Counted from the stretch's first letter, positions 1 through 12,583 are shown. The stretch is DNA of 64,000 nucleotides from Vitis vinifera (GCF_030704535.1 NC_081817.1:25669001-25733000); one strand, 5' to 3'. Notes: a model not told the origin generated them from the letters alone. Translations and numbers: made by a program.

Positions 1-684
1 TATTTGTCATTAATAAATATAGCTTGTCATAAAAATCTGCTCTCTTTTCTCTTATCCTTAAATTTCCTCCCCACTTTTCAATAAATTCCTCTCCTTCTAG
101 TTGCAACCAAATATGTATTAATAATTATGAAATTGGCTAGTAAATCTATAGTCCCACTTCTCTTGGCATAGTTAAAAGCAACAACAAGCTAATGTGTTTG
201 TATGACTGTTGGTACATATTAAATATTTTTCCCTGAACTCTTGCTTGGACTGATATAAAACTAAAACTGGGGAACATTTTTGGATGCTTGCTTAAATGCA
301 CTGTTTGCCTTCAATTCAAAATGGAATATATCAATGTTGTTTGAGATCACTTTTTTTAGGGAAGATTTTTTCCCCAAGATTGTTAAGACACATTTTCTGC
401 TTTCTTTTGTAATAGTAAGGAAAGTTGAGGCGGGTGAATCCCCTGCCAATAAAGGCCAAACTTTATTGACAAGCCTTTTTGAGATGCTTGTTGCCATTTT
501 TTTCGTCTTCAACTAAACATCATTAAAGAAGATTACTAGACAATATTTGTGTTGTAATGCATTAAAAAGAAGTGCATCAAGACACCTGAAGTGGTCTGTG
601 GTCACTTGGGAGTTGCTGTCCACATGTCTGTAGTTGTGTTATTGGTGCTTTCTTTTTTCTCTCCTAGAAACTAACACTCTGTAG
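1..684. other. Intron or upstream part of INTS9-like gene, no exon recognised
   Basis: This stretch lies 5' of the first exon I can recognise in the INTS9-like gene. It is AT-rich with no convincing coding frame. The acceptor at 681-684 starts the first visible exon in mid-protein, so the earlier exons are probably left of the window and this is mostly intron. An earlier small exon here cannot be excluded. Confidence 0.5.
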
Positions 685-2507
685 ATAGAAAAATTTGGCA
701 GGAACCGTGCATTGCATTTTCTCCACACTGGAGCCTGCGGCTTGGTCCTGTTGTTCATTTGCTTCGACGGTGGTCTGGAGATGAAAACTCTTTACTTATA
801 ATGGAGGTAATTTTTCATCATATAATTTTTTTTTTTGTCTAACTCATGAAGCATGCTTGCATTATGATTAAATTTCACAGAAGCATCTTATTCACATGTT
901 TGAATTGTAAATAAGCCTGACATGATATTTTTGGCATTACTCTTAATGGAAAAGGAATGTTCAATTTTCAGGAAGGAGTAGATGCGGATCTAGCTCTCTT
1001 ACCTTTCAAGCCAATGGCAATGAAGGTTCTTCAATGCTCATTTCTTTCAGGAATAAAGTAAGGTGCATTTTGATTACTTATATATGCCTACTGTCTAGGA
1101 CTTGCAATGGGATGGGTTAATCTTGGCAGCAATATGGATGGGATTTGATATACCAGGTCCATCTAGGGTGAGAATTGTGGGTGATGTGTAGGTTCTTTTT
1201 GGAGACATCTAATAAAACCGGAGCAATATAGTGACGATTTTTACGCAAGAGCTCCAGTTAATGAAAATAGGTTAATTTCATTTACCTCCCCTAAGGTTTT
1301 GATTAAATATATCTAATCCCCATAGGTTTAAAATTTCATCAAATACCTCATCTATCATTTTTATTTCGTATTTTCACTCACCTTCCCTCCCACTCAAAAT
1401 AAGGGAAGTGTATGATGAAATTTCGAACCTATGGAGGCTAAATGTATTTAGCCAAAACCTCAGGGGAGGGGAATGAAATTAACCCTAATGAAAATTTTGG
1501 GTTGTAAGGTGTAAATGCTCAATATTTTTTATTTATTCTTAGTAGGCATTAGTTTTCCTTTTTGTTAAATGAAGGAGGTATTCAGATTGGATGATCTGCA
1601 TTCACAATATTTTGGCATTGACCACAGTTTAAACATGAGGCATCTAATGTTTCCTGGACCCCTGTAAGATGAGTGATTTTTACATCGAAGATGCTTAAGA
1701 ACCTGGGCTTCAGAAGTGCTGAGAGTTGATATTAAGAGAATGTTTCTCTGGGTGCCTAATTTGAATTTTTCTCTTGGTTTCAGGTTGCAAAAAGTTCAAC
1801 CTTTGCTGAAGATATTGCAGCCAAAGTTTGTTCTGGTAATCACATTCTAGTAGTGTGCTTTTGGGTTTGTCTTTCTTCTTCTTCATTTTTTATTTTTTAA
1901 GATTTCTGTATGAGATCTTATTCTATGTCTAAAATAATTTCTGCAATTAACTCATTTTCGTTTTCCTATTTTCTGCTCAACATAGTTTCCTGAGGATTTG
2001 AGACAGCTGGTTAGTTATTCAGACACAAACTCTCACGCATTCTTTTACTACTGTGAAAATGAAACATTGCCTGTGCCAAGCTTGAAAAACAGTTCAGAAT
2101 TAGAGATTGCAGCAGACTTGGTCTCCCTGATCCATTGCAGAAGATTAACAGCAGAAAGCATAGGCATTGGAAGATTGAAGGGAGACTTCTCTGTAACTCA
2201 TGGTAAACATCAGCTACATTCTGGAAGTGAGCAGGCAGACTCTTCACAGAGTAGGCCACCATTGCTGCATTGGGGTTCACTCGATCTGGAAAGGCTTCTG
2301 GCAGTTTTAGAGAAGATGGGCATTAGAGGATCTGTAGAACAAGGCAATAGCGATACTGACTCGGAAAATGCACGTGTTGTACATGTCTATGAGCCTAACA
2401 AGGCACTGATAGAAGTCCGAGAAAACAGTACTATTATCAGTGCTTCTAATGAGAGCTTATCATCCCTCATCTTTGAGGCTGTAGATGGCATTTTGTCTGG
2501 CCTTTAA
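685..2507 (+). CDS. INTS9: Integrator complex subunit 9 homologue, C-terminal part (partial)
   Basis: INTS9 is the catalytically inactive metallo-beta-lactamase/beta-CASP partner of INTS11 in the Integrator complex, which cleaves snRNA 3' ends in the nucleus. Four exons join in frame: 685-806, 972-1057, 1784-1835 and 1986-2507, all GT-AG, stop TAA at 2505-2507, giving about 260 residues. The first exon reads EPCIAFSPHWSLRLGP, and the second and third give LALLPFKPMAMKVLQC and a stretch ending LQPKFVLFPEDLRQ. This follows the end of the beta-CASP domain of INTS9, where human INTS9 has a related EPCVVF...LRFG stretch. The last exon encodes a C-terminal domain of about 170 residues, likely the INTS11-binding region. 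The 5' part, including the metallo-beta-lactamase fold, is outside the window. CPSF100-type relatives are the alternative, but this stretch fits INTS9 better. Confidence 0.85.
1259..1495. mobile_element. Foldback MITE with 10 bp target-site duplication (Mutator-like)
   Basis: An inverted-repeat element occupies 1269-1485 within the intron between 1058 and 1783 of the INTS9-like gene. The left arm (GGTTAATTTCATT, then ACCTCCCCT and AGGTTTTG) is mirrored by the right arm, which ends in the reverse complement GGGTTAATTTCATT with CCTCCCCT and AGGTTTTGGC. The arms are about 75 bp with scattered mismatches and the loop is short. The element is flanked by TAATGAAAAT at 1259-1268 and 1486-1495. A perfect 10 bp duplication falls in the 9-11 bp range typical of Mutator-like elements. 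It has no coding capacity. Confidence 0.75.
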
Positions 2508-2572
2508 GCAACAGAGAAAGTTTTAATTTCTTTTCTTTTTGTTTATTATTTCTGTAACTATTGATGTTTTTC

Positions 2573-2578
2573 AATAAA
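2573..2578 (+). terminator. Poly(A) signal of INTS9-like gene
   Basis: AATAAA lies 66 bases after the stop codon in a T-rich context, the usual near-upstream element for 3'-end formation. Confidence 0.5.
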
Positions 2579-3136
2579 GCTAGATCATTTGTTACTGTTG
2601 TTTCTTTACTCTTGCAAGAAAGTCTTGTTTCCTGTTAGATTCACGCTCTATCATCTAATTGCAGATTTTCAGCCATTTTAAGAAGCTGGCTATCATTTCT
2701 TCTGGTCTCTGTCTCTGAAATGAAAAATTCTATCAAATACAGCTTACAGTTCAACCTTAAAGTTAATCTTATAGTTGCTCAGAAGAAGGAACTTCTTGCA
2801 AGCTCAGGTGAACTTGGAACCAACATTCAACCAAGCCTTCATGATAGGATCTCCAATATGCTGCTATAGTCCAAAGGGAAAAAAAGCCGATTTTCAAAGC
2901 AGTCTCTAACTCAGAAATACATCAAAGTAGAGTATCAACTGTCGAATATGGAAGGAAAATATATCTTGCTCCAAGCTATGTTGACATGGAAGTAGTCTGT
3001 TGTGATTAAACGAATTTTCCTATAGATGGCATGTGCATTACGTTTGTTCCAAAGCAAACAGAGCATAGACATCCAACATACTTATTCGGAAAGTATTTCC
3101 CATTTTTTCTTTGAAAGACAAATCAATGATCAAACT
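2579..3136. other. Convergent intergenic gap INTS9 / annexin D3
   Basis: About 550 bases between two genes that face each other. No coding frame or repeat was recognised; it probably contains the 3' UTR ends of both. Confidence 0.4.
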
Positions 3137-3142
3137 TTTATT
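3137..3142 (-). terminator. Poly(A) signal of annexin D3
   Basis: On the minus strand AATAAA reads at 3142-3137, about 105 bases past the annexin stop codon. Confidence 0.45.
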
Positions 3143-3245
3143 TACAAACAATCAACTCTGGAAGCAAAGAAACATACTTAAGAAGCATTTTTTTCCGAAA
3201 ACAACGATGAAATTCAATCAGGGGCTTAGACTGAAGAGAGTACAA

Positions 3246-6200
3246 TCATATTCTTGCTCCAAGCAAGGTCATCAAGAAGTCCTTGTAGTCTCCCGAGGTA
3301 TCACCACTAACTGCATTGTCCAGGCTGGTCTTGTTTGTGTTGAAATACTCCCCTCTGATCTTCATCATGTCAATTTCTGCTCGAGTAACAATGGCTCGGG
3401 TTAAGGAATCTTCGTCTGTCCCAAGCCCAACAATGGAAGCTCTGATGACCTGGTGATTTCTCAAGCAACAAGAAACAGCAAGCTGAAAGAGTCACTGTCT
3501 GAGAGAACAGTTTAGGTAATATTTGAAGCAGCTTAGACAAAGAATGACTGGTTTGTAACAAGTCACTTGCCTACCAAACTTTCATACATCTAGAGAATAT
3601 GCATACTATAGCTTAATAATTCTGAAGAAATTAAATTGTGAACTCATTCTGAAATGAAGCCAACATTCACAAAAATATAAAAGGCCTTTGCAAGGATAAA
3701 TGGAGAGATTCAATTGAAGCTACATGACTAAGCACTATTATGCAAACTCATATTTCTATCCTAAACAGTACACTGAACTGAAATACACCGCCTACCTGGA
3801 TCACATATTAATGGTTTTGCTTGACATGAAAACTAGGTTTTGACAGAATTTAATTTCAAAAACCCGGGTTTAAACAGGGCCAGGGCAGTGCTGTCTTAAG
3901 TTGCCCTGTCATCCAAACAGTTCACTTTGTATATCAAGACCATTTTTCTACTTGCTTGAAATGCATTGAAAGGCATTATACGTAGAAGCTACTTCAAGGA
4001 AGAACAAAGTTCTAATGGCTGCAAAATGAATTACAACATGTTGTTTTATAAGTTGGTTTTGGCTTGTCCATTTCAATATGAAAATGAAAATGAAAATGAA
4101 AATGCAGAGCCTTGTCCACTCAAATTCAACAAGATGCCTCCTCAAACCTCCAAAATTGCCTTTTTGGCTTTTATCATAGAGAGCTGACACAGTATATTCT
4201 TCTAAAGGTCCATCACACTTAAGAGTTAGAAGGTATTAAAATGTAACAAAAAGAAAATATTAAAGCTTTTGGCACAGTTTGGTAATGACTCCAAATATAA
4301 AAGCTCCACTATCGCTTTTCTTCTAGAAGTTAATAAAAAGGCCTTCTTTGGGCAGTTGCATCCAATTTATATGAAGTCAAAAATGAGAAACAATAGAATT
4401 CTCATAAAATTTAGAAATCCAGTGTTTGCAATCACCTCAGCAAAGTGTTTCTCTGGGGAGTCAATGCACCAAATTATCACTCTCAATAAAGATGCCAAAT
4501 CACCAATGCCGAAACTTTTAATATCCTGTCAACATGATCATCTCAATGAATGCCCAGAAAAAATAAACCAGAGTACTGCAATCGATTAAATCTCTGTAGA
4601 GGCCAAACCTGGTCAATGGAATTTCCATAGTTTTGCTTATAGAACTCAAATGTTGCTTGTAGTTGAAAGACATTCCTGGTGCTGAGTATCCACACAACAT
4701 CATCATGATCTAATTGCTTCTTCTTGATGGCTTCATGAAGCTTAGCTGCCTCCAACTTTGCAACATTTAAGTCCACCATTTCCTTATCATACCTGTAGGA
4801 GCTCACCAACCCCACTAGCAGCTGTGAAGAACGGACACTTTTAGTAATTTACATGTTTTAGAATTCCCAAGATTATAAATGAAGTAAGTTTTACTGGGTT
4901 GAAAGCTTTTAACAATTTGGCATGTTAGCAAGTTTTTCAATTTGACAGCTCAAGGGGTCATCCTCAGGGTTCATGCCTCGATGGGAATGGTTACCAGTTT
5001 ACCAATAGAGAACTGAAGAAGACCACTACCTCTGGAGGTCCTAATCTTTCACATTCACCTTTCAAACCTTTTCTTGAATGCAAATTACACGACACTGAGC
5101 TGAGTGAACTCATTTCAGTGTTAGAACTATATCATTCACCATCATAGGCAGATTATGGTTCATTGACTAGACATTACCCGAAATTGGTACCTTACATTTT
5201 GAACAAGTTTTTTTACCTTCTTGAGCGGCAAGGAGACATTAGCTGTGATGTCTTCTTCAAGTGAGCTCTCAAAGAGAGAACAGTAGGCCTGCCTAACTGA
5301 CATCAAATGATGAGGAGATGATGCACATGCTATCTCAACTATCACTTGCAGGTGATTGATGCCCTTCTTCCTCGCTTTCAAGGCTTCCTTTGCCAGTCTT
5401 GCATCCCTTTCTGGAGGGTCATATGTCCACAGGACCACCGCATTCTGTCACATATCAAAAGGGTAAATCGCTGCAGATTTAAATTTCCGTCACAGTATCA
5501 TCAGAACTTCAATTCAAAGTTCCGCAAAAATTCAACCCAAGTACAGATCCATCCCTCAATCCAAATTTAATTTTCGATATCAAATTCGTTACTTTCTATG
5601 GGGAACCAGCAAAGTTAATAGGACTGCATCAGTAGCCATGAAAATTAGAAATAAACCCAAAAATGATATGTAAAATTGCATTTTAACACAAAATTGGCTA
5701 CAATAAACTCTGTTTCATATCATTTTTTTTTCAATTTTATTACTGTTGGATCCGGAATGCTTTGCAGAAAAGCCATGGAACTTCTCGTACTATGAAAAAA
5801 AAATACATCAAAAAGTTTCTCCCCAACCAAACACTCAATAGTCCATACAACTAATACAGTTCCGCAAAAATTCAACCCAAGTACAGATTCATCCCTCAAT
5901 CCAAATTTAATTTTCGATATCAAATTCGTTACTTTCCATGGGGAACCAGCAAAGTTAATAGGACTGCATCAGTAGCCATGAAAATTAGAAATAAACCCAA
6001 AAATGGTAAGTAAAATTGCATTTTAACACAAAATTGGCTACAATAAACTCTGTTTCATATCATTTTTTTCAATTTTATTACTGTTGGATCCGGAATGCTT
6101 CGCAGAAAAGCCATGGAACTTCTCGTACTATGAAAAAAAAATACATCAAAAAGTTTCTCCCCAACCAAACACTCAATAATCCATACAACTAATACACAAA

Positions 6201-6872
6201 TAAAAAATATTTTCTTGCTCATATACATAACACATCTTCCTATTCTCAACCCACAAATTCATAAAAAGAAAACAAAGAAATTTCAAAAAAAAAAAGCCTA
6301 ATTTAATTTTCAATGATCCAAAAACAGCAAGGGATGAACAAAATTAGTAAAGCAGCAGCAATAATAACAATGGGATTATTCTAATATTTTGGGGAAATTC
6401 CTTAAATTCGAGAGTTGATTTATTAAATTAGAAAAAAATAATAATGAGGGATTGTAAACAGAGAAGAGCAAAGAGAAGAATACCCTGAAATCACCAGAGA
6501 GCTCAGACTGGAGGCGATCAATGAGGGATTCATTGTAAAGATGTTGATAGGTGTCTCTGATAATCCTCCTTTGGCTTGCATTTCTGTGTCCCAATACCCA
6601 TATTATTGCCTTCTCGTCTGTTCCCCACCCTACACCCACCAAAATAACCCAAAAATCATCAACAGAATTCACACAAATATTCTGATAAAACCAAAAATAA
6701 ATATTTAATGTAGTAATGATTCAATCTCAATCACCTTCAAGAATCAGACGAAGGAAAAACCCAGAAAGAAATGAGAGAGAAGGAGAGAGAGGAGACCTTG
6801 GAAGGCTTTTTGGAGCTTTTCACAGTCTTGGGCTGGAGGAGGCACAGCATCTGGTACTCTGAGTGTGCTCAT
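3246..6872 (-). CDS. ANN3: Annexin D3-like (AnnAt3 type)
   Basis: Annexins are cytosolic proteins that bind acidic membrane phospholipids in a calcium-dependent way. Six exons (minus strand) are 6872-6797, 6629-6484, 5444-5217, 4821-4609, 4525-4436 and 3449-3246. All introns are GT-AG and the total is 957 nt, or 318 residues, close to AnnAt3 at 321. The start [16 protein letters not shown] matches the AnnAt3 N-terminus. Four annexin repeats are present. Type II calcium loops occur in repeat I (GWGTDE, residues 26-31, acidic cap near E68) and repeat IV (GLGTDE, residues 259-264, cap near D301). Repeats II and III lack GxGT, as usual in plants. The protein ends LGARI, where AnnAt3 ends LGSKI. 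The exon 2 to exon 3 intron carries a tandem duplication. The gene is head-to-head with an annexin D4 gene 5.8 kb away. Confidence 0.93.
5518..6196. repeat. Tandem duplication of about 340 bp in annexin D3 intron 2
   Basis: Two adjacent direct copies begin at about 5518 (TTCCGCAAAAATTCAACC) and 5858, period 340. They differ at about seven positions and by two T residues in a poly-T run, so divergence is around 2 percent, a recent event. No coding frame is involved and both copies lie between intact splice sites. Confidence 0.9.
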
Positions 6873-9240
6873 TTTCTCTCAGAATTTTCTCAGGAAACAA
6901 ACGATACCCAGTAAAACTGAGATTCAATTTAAAGGAAATCTATGTTTAAATCTTCAAAAAATAAGCATAAAAAAAAAAATAAAAAAAAAAAATTTGTCAA
7001 CTGCTGTATGATGGAGTGCTATTTGCTGGCTGCTGTTTTTCCTCCCCATGCATGGGGGATTGAGAAATTGTAATCCAACCTCTCTCAATTTGGACCAAAA
7101 TGCCCCTGCTCTAGATTTCAATTCCTTCCAAGTACTTCATTTATTTATTTTTTGGTTATTTTTCAACAAGTTGTAGATATTATAAAATCTGCCCCCATAC
7201 TTTCTGTAATATTATTTGGCACCAAGTTGGTTTCTTAAATGTCATTAGCCTTCCCCGGTACTTTCTCTTAATTTGTTTAATATAATAATTTCATCTTTTA
7301 AAACCACATATTAATGTGGACTCTTGAGGTTATGATTTTTAGAGTTTGTTTCGTAATTTTAAAAAATGTTTTTAGTCTTTTTTAATATTTAAAATATAAA
7401 AAATTTTAAATATTAAAAAGACGAAAAATACTTTCTAAAATCATTATCAAAATATACTCTTCGACTAAGTTATTTGACCATGTTTAAGTCATATTTGTTT
7501 TTTTCTCCAAAGTTCAGGCTTGAGATGTTTCAATATTATTCATGATTTAAATTAAGTCTTATTTTAAAAAATCTTGTCTCAACAAAAATAAAAAATAAAA
7601 AAATTATTTTATCCAAACTTTGAAGATATTTTTTTAGTGATTTTTATTCAGATTTAGAACAAATTTAGTATATCATTAATAAGTAAAAAAGCTTAATAAA
7701 AGGTAATTTCATAAGCCATCTCAAGACATTTACATTTTTAGGGTTTAAGTACTTATGAAGTTATATTCAATGCTCAATGTTTTAGAACAAATTTCTTTTT
7801 GTTTTCTAAAATTAATTGTTAATAAATAGTTTAATTAATGGTATGGGAAATGCTATGTATCATGTCAAAACTTTGAAACTTCTCATTTTATTAATTTTAA
7901 TGTAAGAAAAAAAATTTGAAGCATTATTTGATAACTGTTTTTTAAAACAGTTTTATGTTTTTCGGAGAAAAAAAAAAAACAGAAAACATGTTTAACAATA
8001 AGAAAATAGAAAATAATTTTTTATTTTTAAGAATATAAAAAATTCAGATAATATCTTTTAGTTATTTTAATTATTTTATAAAAATTATTTTAAAAAATAA
8101 TTATGTAAATATCAAGATCGATTAAAAATAAAGAATTACATATAAAAATATTTTTAAAATATATTAAAAACAAAACAAACTTTATTTTACAAAATTTTCT
8201 TAAAAATTGTTTTCCAAAATAAATATTTTTCAAAAACTGTTTTTAATGATTAGGAAAATTCTGAAAAACACTTCTTTATGCCAGAGAGATTTTTTTTTAA
8301 TACACCCACTGTTGATTTTTTTTTTTTTTTTTTTGTTTCAAAGTTGTCATAATAGTAGGATAAGGTGATAGGACACAAAGATGCCTTTTCAGACTGCAGA
8401 CCCCCCTCAGGCCCTTCCAACCAACATGTGAAACACAAAAGTCCCCAAAAAGATGGGTAAAAAATAAAAAAAAAAAGTCATGAATCTGAACCAGGCTCTC
8501 ATCATGTGGCTGGTCATGTTTGTATATATCTTCTCCGAAGGAAGAATCACATGATTCACATCAAGAAAAATAATAATAATAATAATAATAATTAAGGATA
8601 TAAAGACATGAGCTGTAAATTCAACTACTAGCTTGGACTGATCCCATTAATAATGGAGCATGGTACCATATGAAGATATATTGAAATAATTAAGGGTATA
8701 CCCCACAAGGCATGTCTTTGTTTATAGATATGAAGAAAACTACAATTTCTTCCCCTACTTTAAAGAACATTTATTGATTTTGTTTGGCACATATTAGTTG
8801 GACTCATCTCTAATACTAATAATTGACCCAACACTTGGTTCCACCTTGCCAACCTCTCAAGTCACCTTGCACCCCATTTTGTGGTGGGGAAGAATTTTGT
8901 ACCAAGAAAACACTCAAAAATATTTGATGTGGTTGTACCTACATTTAGGGAAAAAAATACAAAAAAAAAAGTTATAATTCTTGAATTTTGAAAGAAGGAT
9001 TAAAAGATCAAAAAATAAATAAAATATTGGTGGTTGGATTTTACAAAAATATCAAGAAATCTCTCATAAAAAATTATCATTCAAATAACAATCAATCAAA
9101 ATTCATAAATATATAAAATAAATAACTTAGAAAATGATAATATAAACTATAATAAGCATATTGAAAAGAATGATATATTTGTCATAAAATCTGTAATATT
9201 TCATAATAATATGTGAAACTTAAAAACACATCTAATATTA
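6873..9240. other. AT-rich intergenic DNA upstream of annexin D3
   Basis: No gene was recognised. The region holds the annexin D3 promoter, in which I find no clear TATA box, several homopolymer runs such as the poly-T near 8313-8333, and an (AAT)n microsatellite near 8569-8593. Confidence 0.5.
7925..8255 (+). repeat. Dispersed AT-rich foldback repeat, copy 1
   Basis: An AT-rich, non-coding repeat with rough terminal symmetry: it begins with an AAACAGTTTT-type motif and ends with CAAAAACTGTTTTTAATGA. A related copy lies inverted at about 30375-30720. Shared pieces include TTCAGATAAT(A/T)TCTTTTA, GATTAAAAATAAA and ACAAACTTTTATTTTACAAAA with small changes. It is probably an old MITE family; the ends are approximate. 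Confidence 0.45.
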
Positions 9241-9601
9241 GGACTTCAAGGGGGAGTTGATGGATGCACCAACCTCTGATCTGTCAATAATTTCCCCCCT
9301 AAACGACACATTGGAATTCAAACTTTTGATCTTAACTCTAATACTACTGTGGGACCTCAAATACTATCAATTCTTTTAAAACAATTACTGTCAGAAAAGA
9401 GACATATTTTAACTTTATAGTGTATTCATGTGAGAGTCCACGACATTCAAATATAAGGAGAGTCGATGGACACAACCAACCTCCAATTTGCCCATAATTA
9501 GTATTTTTATTATTTTATGCAAATTCTTTTTTATTTTTATTATTATTACATTAATACATGATATTATAATTTTCACTAATAGAGTTTATGGTATCAGAGC
9601 C
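9241..9601 (+). mobile_element. Decayed LTR-like segment ending in a tRNA-iMet primer binding site
   Basis: TGGTATCAGAGCC at 9589-9601 matches the complement of the 3' end of initiator tRNA-Met, the usual primer binding site of plant Ty1-copia and TRIM elements. Polypurine-like AAGGGGGAG occurs at about 9248-9256, followed by TGATGGATGCACC. A degenerate repeat of the same stretch (AAGGAGAGTCGATGG) occurs near 9456. No gag or pol frame was found downstream. The extent of the LTR, about 9255-9586, is a guess. Confidence 0.45.
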
Positions 9602-10412
9602 TTCATTAACATAAGAGATATTAGATGTTATGATTTATTTCATAAGGAAAATTTATCATTTATCATAAATACATATGAATACAACATTTATGTTTTCAAT
9701 ATGAAAAATAACTTATAGCAATTTTATTTTTTATTTGGAATGATATTCTAACTCATCATGAAAAAGGAAGAAAAGTATTCAAACATTTTATTATAATGTT
9801 GTCTAATCAAGGGTAAAGAATATTGAAGTCAAGAGTTGACGACACCTACTCTTTATCCAAAATATTCATTATTATCAGCATCTACCTTAATGTTTTCCCT
9901 TAATTTAAATACATCAAATAATGTGAAACATGTTACACGAGCTTGATACCTTATAAAAGCCCAAACTAAAATATAATTGATAGGGCATAGTGTGTCGTGC
10001 ATGTTCTAAGTCATGCCACATGAATAGGAAATGGATTTATTTAAATTTATTTTTATTAAATTTATGTGATGTTAGATAATAAAAATGTGTCTTAAAAGTT
10101 GAAATATGTTCATTTAAAAGATAGAATCAAGCATACTTCATCAAAATTGAAATTTGATGTATTGTGATTCGGTAATTATTATTATTTTGTTAAATACTAA
10201 ATGTGTTATAATATGATGAGACAAATTTGAGATGTGTCATGTTTGTCTCTAAGGATTTGAGACAAGCCATTTTTATTTTCGTTTTATCACTATAATATAA
10301 ATATATTCTCATGATTTTCCAATATAATGTAAGGTTAATATATGTTTTTTCTTAATAATAAGATTTTTGGAACACATTAGGAACAAATTATCGATATTTT
10401 TACTAAATGTGT

Positions 10413-10960
10413 TATAATGTAAATGAAAAGGCCTTGAGATGAGTTATTAATTTCTTTAAATATATTCTCATCATCTTCCTAAGTAAGGTAGGTGAAAAAA
10501 AATGGACTCCCTCTTATGAATTGTATTAAATAAATATAATTTATAAATAAATAATTTAAATTTTATATATGCGATATAATGTGGACGAGAAGGATTTGAA
10601 ATAAGCCACTAATTTCTCTAAATATATTTTCATCATCTTCTAGAGGAAGTAAGGTTGGTGAAAAAAAAATTGGATTCCCTCTTATAATTTGTATTAAATA
10701 AATAAATAAATTTTTTATGTATAAGCTATAATGTGAACAAGTAGGATTTGAATGAGAGTCAATAATTTCTCCAAATATATTATCATCATCTTCCCAAGGA
10801 AGTAAGTTAGGTGGAAAAAAAAAAGGGTTCCCTCTTATGAATTGTATTAAATAAATTATATTTATACACATGCTATAATGTGAATGAGAAGGGTTTGAGA
10901 CGAGTCATTGATTTCTCTAAATATATTCTCATCATCTTCCTAAGAAAGTAATATCGGTGA
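10413..10960. repeat. Tandem array of about 150 bp units
   Basis: At least four diverged units start with TATAATGTGAA-like motifs at 10413, 10575, 10727 and 10874, so spacings are 162, 152 and 147. Each unit then has a GAGAAGGATTTGAGA motif, TCTCTAAATATATTCTCATCATCTTCC, GGTGAAAAAAAA and CCCTCTTATGAATTGTATTAAATAAA. A weaker unit may precede at about 10205. No coding frame. Confidence 0.8.
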
Positions 10961-12194
10961 ACATTATTATTAAATTTGTATTGACTACGATTATAAACAC
11001 TCCATCGATATATTACAATAACATGTATCCTGTGAAAAATAATTATCGAATATTATATATATATTATCAATTTTAAACTTATTTAATAATCTGAAATCAT
11101 AGATGGGTTTCAACTAATCCAAATCACAAGGAGCAAGATCTCTTGGTGTGAATTTTTTTTTTTTTTTTTTCATATAGTTGGTCCAAATTAAATATTAGAG
11201 CTGGCTAGAGCCCTTCATGATGTCTAATTCAATCATATATTATAGGCATCACATTTTTCACGCGCGTGAGAATAAAATTATGTCATATTCCTCCTATCTT
11301 TTCTCTTTGATTGTCATATGGGCATTTTGGTAAATTCAATCTTCGAATTGGATAAGATTTTATATTGCTTTGTCATGTGGGGCATATGGATGAAAAACAC
11401 AAGTGAGGGAATGAGCATAAAATAAGATAAAAGAGGGGAATTGATGCAAATAAGCTAAGATGTATGGACTTCTTTGAAATAAATGGTATAATAACTACTC
11501 ATAAATAAATTTGGCCTTTAAACCATCTTTCCTTTAACTTATTTGTTAATTAATGTACTGCGTTTGGTAATATATGAAAAATAAAAAAAAAAAATTTAGT
11601 ATTAAAAATATTAAAAACGTTTTTTAAAATCACCACTAACTGAACTCTACTCAATTTTATTAATATGAAAATTTATTATTAATAAAAACGTTAATTTATT
11701 TTAATTGACTTATTTTATTATTTTTCATTATTTATAACTCCCTTATAATTATTTCTTGAATTATCTTGCCCTAGTAATAATAATAATTAAAGTTACATTA
11801 ATGAATTTAGAAATAATCAATATTAATTATTCATATGTTTAATCAAAATACAAAATTTACAATAAAAGTTTTTATTTATAAAAATAATACATATTTTTTC
11901 ATGTAACTAATAATTAGTTGTTGGTTAAAAATTTATAGTTTTTTTAAATATTTAAGTTTCATACAAAAAGCTAAAATAAATTAAATAAATTTAAAATAAT
12001 ACAAAAAAATACTTTTAAACATATTTTTAATTGTCTTTTATTTTTCTTACATTTTCTCTTAAATTTTCCAAAAACCCGAAAATAGTGTAAAAAAATCTAA
12101 GAAGAAATCCCATTTTAATTATCTATTATGATTGAGATAATATTTTAAAACTAAAATATAACATTATTAAGATAAGTCTTATTTCTTAAATGGT

Positions 12195-12320
12195 TTTAGA
12201 AAATCTACCAATTCTTTTAAAAGTAATTACTATTAGAAAAAACGTATAATCTAATGTATGTTTAAATACAAAGAAATGAACGTGACCAACCTCAGATCGG
12301 TAGGTTTTATTAATTTATTT
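12195..12320 (+). repeat. Second copy of the 9.4 kb LTR-like segment
   Basis: The stretch CAATTCTTTTAAAAGTAATTACTATTAGAAAA... with ACCAACCTCAGATCGG resembles 9365-9500, which reads CAATTCTTTTAAAACAATTACTGTCAGAAAA and CCAACCTCCAATTTG. The two related segments lie about 2.8 kb apart in the same orientation, which could be two LTR remnants of one element. Confidence 0.35.
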
Positions 12321-12583
12321 TTGATGTTATGTACCTTTACTCGACACATTTACATTTATATTGAAATGTTTTATTCTTTAACAATGAAGGTAGCATTATT
12401 TATTTTAATTATTTATAATTATTGATGTGGATGTTACATTTTATATTTTTAAAATCTTTGTGGAAAGGAAATCATATTAATATCCAAAAGGGTGAAAGTG
12501 TCATTTTAACTGATTATACCTATTTAAATTGCCAAAAATACCCCCTTGACTTTTTAAATGACAAACACATCCCCATGGATTCA

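Noticed and set aside
9488-9718. 76-codon frame overlapping the primer-binding-site motif
   Set aside because: Ile/Phe/Tyr-rich translation of AT-rich DNA, not similar to gag.
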